A stretch of 45,797 nucleotides of DNA from Candidatus Zhuqueibacterota bacterium (GTDB lineage Bacteria; Zhuqueibacterota; Zhuqueibacteria; Zhuqueibacterales; Zhuqueibacteraceae): positions 1-45,797 of the forward strand of contig QEVD01000005.1 of the NCBI GenBank assembly GCA_003576975.1, in the 5' to 3' direction. The notes below the pieces were generated by a model. It saw only the letters and a list, made by a program, of their open reading frames with translations. It ran no database searches and was not told the DNA's origin. Within the stretch, counting starts at the first letter, position 1. Every line of letters begins with the position of its first letter. Position numbers and translations under genes: made by a program. This document shows, piece by piece, positions 7,999 to 15,006 of this stretch.

Positions 7999-9057
7999 TC
8001 AACGATCATGATGAGGTAAACGTTTTTTTGCGTAGGAGCCCGCTTTTGCCGGAGCGGAGTCTATTTTGACCTTTGCGCCGGCAAAGCCGTTGGTCGCCTC
8101 GGGCTTTTCCTGCTGAATTGCCTGCAATTCCAACTTTTTGATGCGGTATAGCGTGTCCTCCTGTAGCCGGCGGTTCCCGGCAATGAGATCAGCGACCAGG
8201 CCGATCATCGCAATTTGGAATCCGACAATCATCAAAACGGCGGAGAGAATCAACGATTGCACGTGGCCGCCGCCGCCGGCAGTGAAATAGTAATACAAGA
8301 ATCGGCCGGCGCCGAGCATACCGAGGCCGAAAACAATTCCACCGACCCAGGAAAACGCTTTGAGCGGCTCGTACATGACATAAATGCGCAGGATGGTGCC
8401 GATGCTGCGCTTCAAATAATCCGGGATGCTGGTGAACAGGCGCGATTCACGCAGCTTGCCGTTGGTGCTGATCTCGACATGGGTGAGGGCAATGTGTTTT
8501 TTGCCCGCTTGAATGATGGTTTCGAGCGTGTACGTGAAGCGCGAGATGACATTCATGCGCAGCGCGGCTTCGCGGCTGTAGGCGCGAAATCCACTGGTGG
8601 CGTCGGGCACCGTGGTTTCGGAAACGTGGCGCACGACCCAACTGCCGAGCTTCTGCAGCTTGATCTTAAGCGGCGAGAAATGCGAGATGTTTTCGACCTG
8701 GCGATCGCCGATGACCATGTCCGCTTTGTGCTCGAGGATGGGTCGCACGAGTTTTTCAATGTCTTTGCCGCTGTATTGATTGTCGGCGTCGGTGTTGACA
8801 ATGATGTCGGCGCCGAGTTTGACGCATGCGTCAAGGCCGGCCATGAAAGCTTCCGCCAGGCCTTTGCGGCTGGTGAAGCGCACGAGATGGGTGACGCCGT
8901 TTTCACGCGCGACGATTGACGTGCGATCCGTGCTGCCGTCGTCAATGATAAGGGTTTCAATCTCGTCGATGCCGTCGATGTGCGTGGGCAAATCGCGCAG
9001 GGTCATCGGCAAGGTCTGCTCTTCATTCAAGCAGGGAATTTGGATGATGAGTTTCAT
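7999..9057 (-). CDS. GT2 glycosyltransferase, dolichyl-phosphate-mannose-synthase type
   Basis: A 352-residue GT-A enzyme: IIQIPCLNEEQTLPMTL, then IIDDGSTDRT (nucleotide binding), and VNTDADNQYSG with the metal-binding DAD at residues 90-92. The acceptor-side segment PDATSGFRAYSREAAL follows. Two C-terminal transmembrane helices (about residues 240-310) anchor it, as in the DPM1/GtrB-like subfamily that transfers a sugar to polyprenyl phosphate. A charged cytoplasmic tail of about 45 residues ends the protein. ATG 9057 overlaps the stop of the preceding GT2 in an ATGA junction, with AGGAG just upstream. Its product could supply the GT39-like enzyme at 140-1852, which needs a polyprenyl-phosphate sugar; that link is inference. 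Confidence 0.87.
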   Translation of the reverse strand: MKLIIQIPCLNEEQTLPMTLRDLPTHIDGIDEIETLIIDDGSTDRTSIVARENGVTHLVRFTSRKGLAEAFMAGLDACVKLGADIIVNTDADNQYSGKDIEKLVRPILEHKADMVIGDRQVENISHFSPLKIKLQKLGSWVVRHVSETTVPDATSGFRAYSREAALRMNVISRFTYTLETIIQAGKKHIALTHVEISTNGKLRESRLFTSIPDYLKRSIGTILRIYVMYEPLKAFSWVGGIVFGLGMLGAGRFLYYYFTAGGGGHVQSLILSAVLMIVGFQIAMIGLVADLIAGNRRLQEDTLYRIKKLELQAIQQEKPEATNGFAGAKVKIDSAPAKAGSYAKKRLPHHDR

Positions 9058-10064
9058 GCTCCTACCACAGTCTCGATGTTATACTCCTTTTGTTCGCGGG
9101 CGTGCGTATAGGTGATCATTTCACCGATCAGGCCGATGGAAATCATTTGCAAACCGATCACCAACAGAAGCACGCTCAACAACAGCAGCGGCCTGCCGGC
9201 AATCGCGCCAAAACCAAAGAGTCGATAAAAGAACAAATACGCGCTCATACCCGCGCCGGCCAGCGTGAAAATAAATCCAAAAAAGCCGAGAAAGTGCAAC
9301 GGCTTTTTGGAATACTTCGTTACAAAAATCACGGCAACGATGTCGAGCAGGCGCTGGATGTATTCGCTGACGTAGCGCGATTGGCGAAACGTGCCGGCGA
9401 GTTGCTCGATCTGTTCCTCCGTCACGCAATAGCCTTTGCGCGCCGCCAAAACCGGGATAAAGATATTGAGATCGCCGTAGAAAATGATGTTGTCCAACAC
9501 CTCGCGCGAGGTTGCAATCACGCTGGAATTGATGTCGTGTACCTGCAATTTGCCAAACCGTTGCACGATCCAATTAAAGCTGCGCGAAACCATGCGATTC
9601 AAGCCGGAATCTTTGCGCGGGGTGCGCCAGCCCACGACGAGATCATTTCCGGCATCCATTTTCAGCAACAGTTTGGGCAGAGATTTTAAATTCACGCGCA
9701 CACGGGCAGCGGCGAACACGATGCGTTCTCCCAGGGCGTGTTTGAGGCCGGCGTCGAGCGCCGAGGTTTCGCCGAAGCTCGAGCGCATGCGAATCAATTT
9801 GACCTGAGCATCTTTGCGCGCAAGCTTTTCCAGCTCCAGCCAGGTGTTATCCGTGCTTGCGTCATCGACAAAGATAATCTCGAAGGTTTTGCCATACGCT
9901 TGCAGCCCCTGGCACAAATCCTGATAGATACCCGCAACCTCACCGCCCATGTTCATGATCGGCACAATGATGGAGACATGCACGAACTTTTCATCGCGGC
10001 CATTCGCCGATGACGGCGTTGTTGCCAGCGCCGGGGTGAGTGTTTTTTCAGTTTGTCGTGCCAT
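9054..10064 (-). CDS. GT2-family protein with degenerate DXD motif (probable pseudo-glycosyltransferase)
   Basis: A 336-residue paralogue of the neighbouring GT2. It keeps the N-terminal strand HVSIIVPIMN, the nucleotide-binding FVDDASTDNT (about 65-74), the WR..RKD segment after the active site, and two C-terminal membrane helices (about 255-315). The metal-binding stretch that reads VTMDGDLQ in the neighbour is here VFAAARVRVN (about 116-125), so both acidic residues are gone. The HHERKFGQSKY loop is replaced by QLAGTFRQSRY. It is probably catalytically dead, perhaps a partner of the adjacent enzyme. ATG 10064 was chosen over upstream ATG 10082 and GTG 10115 because it lies nearest the GT2 fold; the gene overlaps its predecessor by 17 bases. 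Confidence 0.8.
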   Translation of the reverse strand: MARQTEKTLTPALATTPSSANGRDEKFVHVSIIVPIMNMGGEVAGIYQDLCQGLQAYGKTFEIIFVDDASTDNTWLELEKLARKDAQVKLIRMRSSFGETSALDAGLKHALGERIVFAAARVRVNLKSLPKLLLKMDAGNDLVVGWRTPRKDSGLNRMVSRSFNWIVQRFGKLQVHDINSSVIATSREVLDNIIFYGDLNIFIPVLAARKGYCVTEEQIEQLAGTFRQSRYVSEYIQRLLDIVAVIFVTKYSKKPLHFLGFFGFIFTLAGAGMSAYLFFYRLFGFGAIAGRPLLLLSVLLLVIGLQMISIGLIGEMITYTHAREQKEYNIETVVGA

Positions 10065-11019
10065 GATAGTACTTGAATTCATAGAGACGCTCGTCACGTT
10101 TTTGACCTGTACCAACCACGCTGTTGGCGATCAAGCCATAAAATAGAAAATTAATGCCCGCGGCAAACAGCAGGAAAGCGACGGACATCAAGACGTTCAG
10201 CTCGTCGCTGCCGACAAATTGATTTTGACGCCATTCCAGGAGCAACGCTAGTAAGGCGGCGAGACCCAGCCCGTTGAAAAACACCGTCAACGCGCCAAAA
10301 AAGTGCAGCGGCCGGGTGAGATATTTGAGCAACAAATTCAACGTCATCAAATCCATGATCACGCGAAAGGTGCGCGTGATATTATATTTCGATTGCCCGA
10401 ATTTGCGCTCATGATGATTCACCACCATCTCGCTGATGCGCGCGCCTTCGATGCGCGCGAGCGCGGGAATGAACCGGTGCAATTCTCCGTACAAGCGGAT
10501 TTTCTGCACCACTTCAGAGCGATAGGCTTTGAGCGAACAGCCGGTGTCGTGCAAATCCACGCGTGTGGTCTTGCGAATCAAACGATTGGCGATTTTGCTC
10601 GGAATCTTGCGAATCACCAGCTTGTCTTTGCGATTCTTGCGCCAACCGCTGACGATGTCAAATCCTTCTTCCAGCTTGGCCACGACGTTGGGAATGTCCT
10701 TGGGGTCGTTTTGCAAATCGCCGTCCATCGTAACCACAACCTCGCCGCGCGCATGATCGAACCCGGCCGCCATTGCGGCGGACTGGCCATAATTGCCGCG
10801 GAATTTTACCACGCGTACATGCACATCATTCCGGGCGATTTGTTGCAGCAATTCGAATGTCCGGTCGGTGCTGCCGTCGTCGACAATAACGATCTCATAG
10901 CTTTTGCCCCATGCCTGCATCGCCGCGCTGATCGCGCGGTGCAGCAGCGGCACGTTCTCTTCCTCATTCATTACCGGAATGACAATGCTGCAATAGATTT
11001 TTTCAGTGGTTTTTGCCAT
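10048..11019 (-). CDS. GT2 glycosyltransferase, dolichyl-phosphate-mannose-synthase/GtrB type
   Basis: A 323-residue GT-A enzyme with all expected motifs: YCSIVIPVMNEEENV, IVDDGSTDRT (45-54), VVTMDGDLQNDPKD with the DGD at 99-101, and SGWRKNRKD. The acceptor loop LHDTGCSLKAYRSEV and HHERKFGQSKY are also present. Two transmembrane helices occupy roughly residues 235-300, typical of polyprenyl-phosphate glycosyltransferases (GtrB, ArnC, DPM-like). It should transfer a hexose from a nucleotide sugar to undecaprenyl phosphate on the cytoplasmic face. It overlaps the YdjM-like gene upstream and the DXD-less paralogue downstream by 17 bases each, an unusually tight arrangement that favours coordinated expression. 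Confidence 0.9.
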   Translation of the reverse strand: MAKTTEKIYCSIVIPVMNEEENVPLLHRAISAAMQAWGKSYEIVIVDDGSTDRTFELLQQIARNDVHVRVVKFRGNYGQSAAMAAGFDHARGEVVVTMDGDLQNDPKDIPNVVAKLEEGFDIVSGWRKNRKDKLVIRKIPSKIANRLIRKTTRVDLHDTGCSLKAYRSEVVQKIRLYGELHRFIPALARIEGARISEMVVNHHERKFGQSKYNITRTFRVIMDLMTLNLLLKYLTRPLHFFGALTVFFNGLGLAALLALLLEWRQNQFVGSDELNVLMSVAFLLFAAGINFLFYGLIANSVVGTGQKRDERLYEFKYYHGTTN

Positions 11020-11767
11020 TGCGAAATTCCGGTTGTTCGAGATCGATGTTATTGAGATCCAATGGCTGCGTTTTTATCTCAGCCCGTTGGTGTGTTGCCA
11101 GATCAGAGGTTTCTGCCTCGCGGCGCAATTGATCAATTTCAGGAGCCAATGAACGCGCTGTTGCAAGCATGCTCGGCTCCGATGATAATGCCGGCGTGGA
11201 ATTCCTGGTTGCCGGGCGCCGTGTGAATGCGCCATAAAATTTTAGTGTGCGCACAAACGCTGCGATGGGCAACATGATCGCCAACTCGAACAAGGCCACG
11301 CGCAGGTTGGCGGGATGAAAAAGCGATGCAAAAAAATCTCGTGACGAATCGGATTTGTGCACGGCGCCGAAAATATCCCATGAAATATCGTAGAATTGCA
11401 TGCTCAACGGCCAGAACAACGTCATGCCGTAAGGCGGCGCGCTGTCGACGGTGAACAGATCGAGGAGAAGATGCGAACTCACCGCTGTGAAGAACAGCAA
11501 AAAATAGGGCAAAAATCTCCCGCGTTTGCGCCAGTAGAAAAGGCCGCCCAACGCGCCGACAATCGCCGCAAAGCCCAAGCTGTGCGTCTGATAATGATGG
11601 TAACGATTCGGTTCGCCGACGAGATAGCCGGGCAGAAAATCGATGTCCGGCAAATTGGCCAGAACCATCAATATCAAAACATCCAGCCAAAAACTTCTTG
11701 TCAAGCGCAACGATGCGCCTTCAGCGATGGTGTATCCCATGAGCGAATGGGCAAACGGCAGAGGCAT
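11003..11767 (-). CDS. YdjM/LexA-binding-like membrane metal-dependent hydrolase
   Basis: A 254-residue protein starting MPLPFAHSLMGYTIAEGA. It shows the signature of the YdjM-type putative metal-dependent hydrolases: ANLPDIDFLPGYL, RYHHYQTHSLGFA and SHLLLDLFTVDSAPPYGM followed by LFWPLS. The His and Asp residues in these motifs are thought to bind metal. About four hydrophobic helices place it in the inner membrane; the last 80 residues are polar and variable. ATG 11767 is preceded by AGGAA at about 8 bases. A longer reading from 11863 would run back into the GNAT gene and has no motif support. The substrate is unknown; related proteins recur in exopolysaccharide loci. Confidence 0.82.
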   Translation of the reverse strand: MPLPFAHSLMGYTIAEGASLRLTRSFWLDVLILMVLANLPDIDFLPGYLVGEPNRYHHYQTHSLGFAAIVGALGGLFYWRKRGRFLPYFLLFFTAVSSHLLLDLFTVDSAPPYGMTLFWPLSMQFYDISWDIFGAVHKSDSSRDFFASLFHPANLRVALFELAIMLPIAAFVRTLKFYGAFTRRPATRNSTPALSSEPSMLATARSLAPEIDQLRREAETSDLATHQRAEIKTQPLDLNNIDLEQPEFRNGKNH

Positions 11768-11777
11768 GTTCGGATTC

Positions 11778-12950
11778 CTAATTCTTCGTTGCTGATCGTT
11801 GGTCGTTGGTTGCTTCGTCGTGATCGCCATAACGCAGGCGCCGGTAGCGCGCCAGCCAATCATTCAATCTTTTGCTCTCCGAGGCCTTTTCATAAACGCC
11901 TTCAAAAAAAGCCGCGCGTGCGGCAGCAAAACGATCATGAAAAATCTTGATATGGCAATTGCGCTTGGCCTGGCCGGTCCATTTGAACTTGTAGGGTTCG
12001 TCGCCACGCGACAGATCAAGCTCGCTCCAGCGGTTTTGAATACAGTCTTCAATGGCCATGCCCAGCAGCACGTTGCCGGCGCTGAACTTGTGAAATTGCG
12101 GCGCATGCGCATAGGTGTCGCCGTAATATTTACCGTTGCTCACATAGCCCGCGAGTCCGGCGGCAGGCTGGCCGTCGGCATAGAGCAGGTAAAGACGATA
12201 ATCACCGCGATGCGAGAGGCGCCGGCAGACTTCTTCCTCAAATTTAAAGACGCTTTCTTCCGCAAATCGCCCCGCGCCTTTTTCTTGCTGCCAGCGCGCT
12301 TGATAGATTGTCACGAGATCGCGAAAGCCATCAAACACGGCCGAAGAGTTTGTAAAAATCTTAAACTCTGTTTTGAAGGTTTTATCCAAAAACCGGCGAT
12401 CATAGCCGACATCTTTGCGCGTGCGCTTGCTCAACGTCTGTAAAAAACTTTCCCAATCCGTAGTCAGTGGAATGCTCACGCAGATACGTTGATGTTCCAC
12501 GCCAAAAAGCGGAAACGCGTCGCGCATTTGCTGGAAAAGATGCGGAAGATTCGTTGAGTTTTCCGGGACATCCTTAAGCTCAACCAACCGCCAGTTCTCA
12601 TTACCGCTTTTCAAATACTCCCGAACTTCGCGAAAAAAAAACGCCTCGCGCCCGGCGGCGGCGACGAAGTCGAGATAATCACCGCGTTTTTGCCCGATGA
12701 AGCCGAGATGCCGCAACGGAAAGCCATAAAACTTCTTGCGGAGATAAAATGGCGCGATACCGACAAGCTTATCGTCTTCGTGAACCAGCAAAAGGCGCAA
12801 GGAATCCTCGTCGCCAAAATTTTTCCACCACGCAAAATTCCATTCCCAGGATTGAAACGGCGTGTGATTGGAATTACTACGATAAAGCGTATCCCAAGCG
12901 GATTGCAGGCTTTCGAACTCGGAGGTGGTTGTGACGACGCGTAATGACAT
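11778..12950 (-). CDS. GNAT acetyltransferase, FemAB/CelD-like (BioF2 type)
   Basis: A 390-residue protein. N-terminal FQSWEWNFAWWKNFG and LVGIAPFYLRKKFYGFPL, and a C-terminal GNAT domain with ADGQPAAGLAGYVSNGKYYG, FSAGNVLLGMAIEDCIQNRW and LDLSRGDEPYKFKWTGQ, match the Acetyltransf_6 (CelD/BioF2-like, FemAB-related) family found in polysaccharide loci. The probable role is acyl or aminoacyl transfer to a sugar. Start ATG 12950 has no good ribosome site, but the family N-terminus is close. The very end of the protein is a polar tail (EATNDQRSATKN) without family similarity. It is 10 bases from the YdjM-like gene. Family is firm; donor and acceptor are not known. Confidence 0.87.
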   Translation of the reverse strand: MSLRVVTTTSEFESLQSAWDTLYRSNSNHTPFQSWEWNFAWWKNFGDEDSLRLLLVHEDDKLVGIAPFYLRKKFYGFPLRHLGFIGQKRGDYLDFVAAAGREAFFFREVREYLKSGNENWRLVELKDVPENSTNLPHLFQQMRDAFPLFGVEHQRICVSIPLTTDWESFLQTLSKRTRKDVGYDRRFLDKTFKTEFKIFTNSSAVFDGFRDLVTIYQARWQQEKGAGRFAEESVFKFEEEVCRRLSHRGDYRLYLLYADGQPAAGLAGYVSNGKYYGDTYAHAPQFHKFSAGNVLLGMAIEDCIQNRWSELDLSRGDEPYKFKWTGQAKRNCHIKIFHDRFAAARAAFFEGVYEKASESKRLNDWLARYRRLRYGDHDEATNDQRSATKN

Positions 12951-12992
12951 TTTAATGTTTCATGCAATTTATTGGATCAGGCCATTTCAAGT

Positions 12993-13037
12993 GAATCTTT
13001 TTCAAGTGCGATAAAAATTGAATGTTCAAAAAGATTC
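12993..13037. repeat. 10-bp AT-rich inverted repeat between proC and the GNAT gene
   Basis: GAATCTTTTT at 12993-13002 is perfectly complementary to AAAAAGATTC at 13028-13037, with a 25-base spacer. It lies in the 119-base gap just after the proC stop. There is no T-run after the stem in the transcribed direction, so it is not a convincing intrinsic terminator. It may form a transcript hairpin, or be chance in AT-rich DNA. Confidence 0.4.
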
Positions 13038-13069
13038 TTCTCAAATAGCAGACGGCAAGCTAGACAAAA

Positions 13070-13885
13070 TCAGGTTGAAATCAGCTCGGCTGCCCGATGC
13101 GTCGATTCCACCACGGCTTTGATCAACGTGACGCGCAAGCCGCCTTCTTCCAATTTCAACAAACCGTCGATCGTGCAGCCGGCCGGCGTGGTGACGGCGT
13201 CTTTGAGCAATGCCGGATGCGCTTCGGTGTCAAGCACCATCCTGGCGGCGCCGTGACACATTTGCGCGGCCAGCTCGGTGGCGACATTGCGCGGCAAGCC
13301 GACTTTCACGCCGCCTTCTGCCAGCGATTCCAGCACCACGTAAATAAACGCCGGGCCGCTTGCGCTCAGCGCCGTCACCGCATCCATATGCTTTTCATCC
13401 AAAATCAGGGTGCGGCCAACCGCGTCAAAAAGCCGGCGCGCTTGCGTGAGATGTTCTGGCGTGGCGTGTTTGCCCGCGCACAGAACCGTCATGCCTGCGC
13501 CGATGAGGCTGGGCGTGTTGGGCATGGCGCGCACAACCGGTATATTCGCCTCAAGATATTTTTCAATGAACGCCGTGGTGGCAGACGCGACGATCGAAAT
13601 CACCAGATGATGCGGCCGGATATGCGGCTTGATCTCGGCAAGCACCTCGCGCATGGCCTGCGGTTTTATGCCGAGCAGAACAATCCCGGCTTGTTGCACA
13701 GCGGCGATATTGTTTGACATTGCCGTCACACCCAGGCGTTGGGCGATTTCCTCGACGCGCTCGGCATGTCTGGCGGTTGCAATAATTTGCTCGGCCTGAA
13801 ACAGGCCGGCCTCACGCAACGCTTTGATAAGCGTGCCGCCCATCTTGCCGGCGCCGAGCACGGCTAACTTCGAATTCATTTCCAT
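13070..13885 (-). CDS. proC: Pyrroline-5-carboxylate reductase
   Basis: The last enzyme of proline synthesis, reducing 1-pyrroline-5-carboxylate to proline with NAD(P)H in the cytoplasm. The 271-residue protein has the usual length. It shows the Rossmann motif LAVLGAGKMGGTLIKAL at the N-terminus, VVRAMPNTPSLIGAGMTVL in the middle, and the C-terminal family signature around ALSASGPAFIYVVLESLAEG and LKDAVTTPAGCTIDGL. ATG 13885 has AGGAG and GGAAGG upstream; ATG 13879 two codons later is about equally good. A reading back to 13945 lacks family support. It is an odd passenger in a polysaccharide locus, 33 bases from the LPG-TM gene's stop, so it is probably co-transcribed. Confidence 0.95.
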   Translation of the reverse strand: MEMNSKLAVLGAGKMGGTLIKALREAGLFQAEQIIATARHAERVEEIAQRLGVTAMSNNIAAVQQAGIVLLGIKPQAMREVLAEIKPHIRPHHLVISIVASATTAFIEKYLEANIPVVRAMPNTPSLIGAGMTVLCAGKHATPEHLTQARRLFDAVGRTLILDEKHMDAVTALSASGPAFIYVVLESLAEGGVKVGLPRNVATELAAQMCHGAARMVLDTEAHPALLKDAVTTPAGCTIDGLLKLEEGGLRVTLIKAVVESTHRAAELIST

Positions 13886-13978
13886 CACCTTCCGTCTCCT
13901 ATCCCTGAGATTGTAACTGGCTGCGCGATTCTCGTGCGCCATCATTTGACATCAAGAATATCGCCGGTCGCGCACGGT

Positions 13979-14968
13979 TCAAAACGATTCCTTGGGAATA
14001 ACTTGAGTTGTTTGTCCGGATTCTGCGGGACGGCTTTTCTCAAGTTGTTCTTTCGCCAACAAGTACCACAAACCGCCGAGCAATGCAAGCGCCACGGATT
14101 GCGCAAAGATCATCAACGAGAGCGACAAAGCCTGCGCTTGCGCCACACCGGCTTGCGCAAAGAAAAAGACAAATGCGCCTTCGCGAATGCCAAGACCCGC
14201 CAACGAGACGGGCAGCAAGGCAATCGTCGTAATCAATGGAATATAAATGAAGTAATGCCAGATTGCCAGTTCAATGCCAAGTGAACGCCCGACAAGATAA
14301 ATAATAAAAATGCCGAGAATTTGATAGAGCCACGTCAATGCCAGCAACAACAGCAGGGCCCGGCGCGATTGACCGTACACCAGGATGCTCGCGCGAAAAC
14401 CGGCAATTTTATCGGCAAGCGAGTTTAAGCCCAAGCGCTGCAGCGCCGTTTGCAGCAATCCGGCGGCGTTTTTTTGCAACAACACACTCACCGCAGTGAT
14501 GAACGCAACCAGGCCGGCGAGCACAAGCCAGAAGAGTCTGGCCTCCTGCAGCGCGCGACTGACCGGGATGGCAACGATAAGCGCCAACATAAAAATAACA
14601 AGAAAGCCGATCACACGTGTGACAAAGAGCGAACCCGCGGCATCGACGCGATGCTTGAGATAACGCCCCAGGCGATAGGCGCGAATCACATCCATCGCCA
14701 CACTTGTAGGCAGAAACGTGCCGAAAAAGCTGCCGACACAATGCACTTCAAGCGTCTTGATAAACGGCGGCGCACTGTGATGCGCCGCCAATAAAATTTG
14801 CCAGCAATAAGTCACGAGTACTTGCTGCATGAGAAAGAGCACAAAGGCCGCCAACCAGAGATTGAGGTTGGTTGCAGCAAATGCTGCAAGAATTTGTTGC
14901 AGATCAACCTTCCAAAGCAACAGCGCCATGAGGGCAAGGCTGAAGGCTGCTTTCATCCAGAGTTTCAT
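13979..14968 (-). CDS. LPG-synthase-TM (flippase-like, UPF0104) membrane protein
   Basis: A 329-residue protein with about eight transmembrane helices of the lysylphosphatidylglycerol-synthase transmembrane family (also seen in AglD-type proteins). Recognisable are the first helix with ALLLWKVD, FFGTFLPTSVAMDVIRAYRL (the conserved GxxxPT/DxxR region), and SLAGLGIREGAFVFFF near the C-terminus (P-x-GLG-x-REG). Such proteins lacking the soluble synthetase domain occur in many polysaccharide and glycolipid loci and may move lipid-linked substrates; their biochemistry is poorly defined. ATG 14968 is preceded by AGGAA at about 12 bases. Located between asnB-like and proC on the same strand. Confidence 0.88.
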   Translation of the reverse strand: MKLWMKAAFSLALMALLLWKVDLQQILAAFAATNLNLWLAAFVLFLMQQVLVTYCWQILLAAHHSAPPFIKTLEVHCVGSFFGTFLPTSVAMDVIRAYRLGRYLKHRVDAAGSLFVTRVIGFLVIFMLALIVAIPVSRALQEARLFWLVLAGLVAFITAVSVLLQKNAAGLLQTALQRLGLNSLADKIAGFRASILVYGQSRRALLLLLALTWLYQILGIFIIYLVGRSLGIELAIWHYFIYIPLITTIALLPVSLAGLGIREGAFVFFFAQAGVAQAQALSLSLMIFAQSVALALLGGLWYLLAKEQLEKSRPAESGQTTQVIPKESF

Positions 14969-15006
14969 GAGTCAGGTTATTCCTGCCCGGAAAATTCGTT
15001 CGAACG

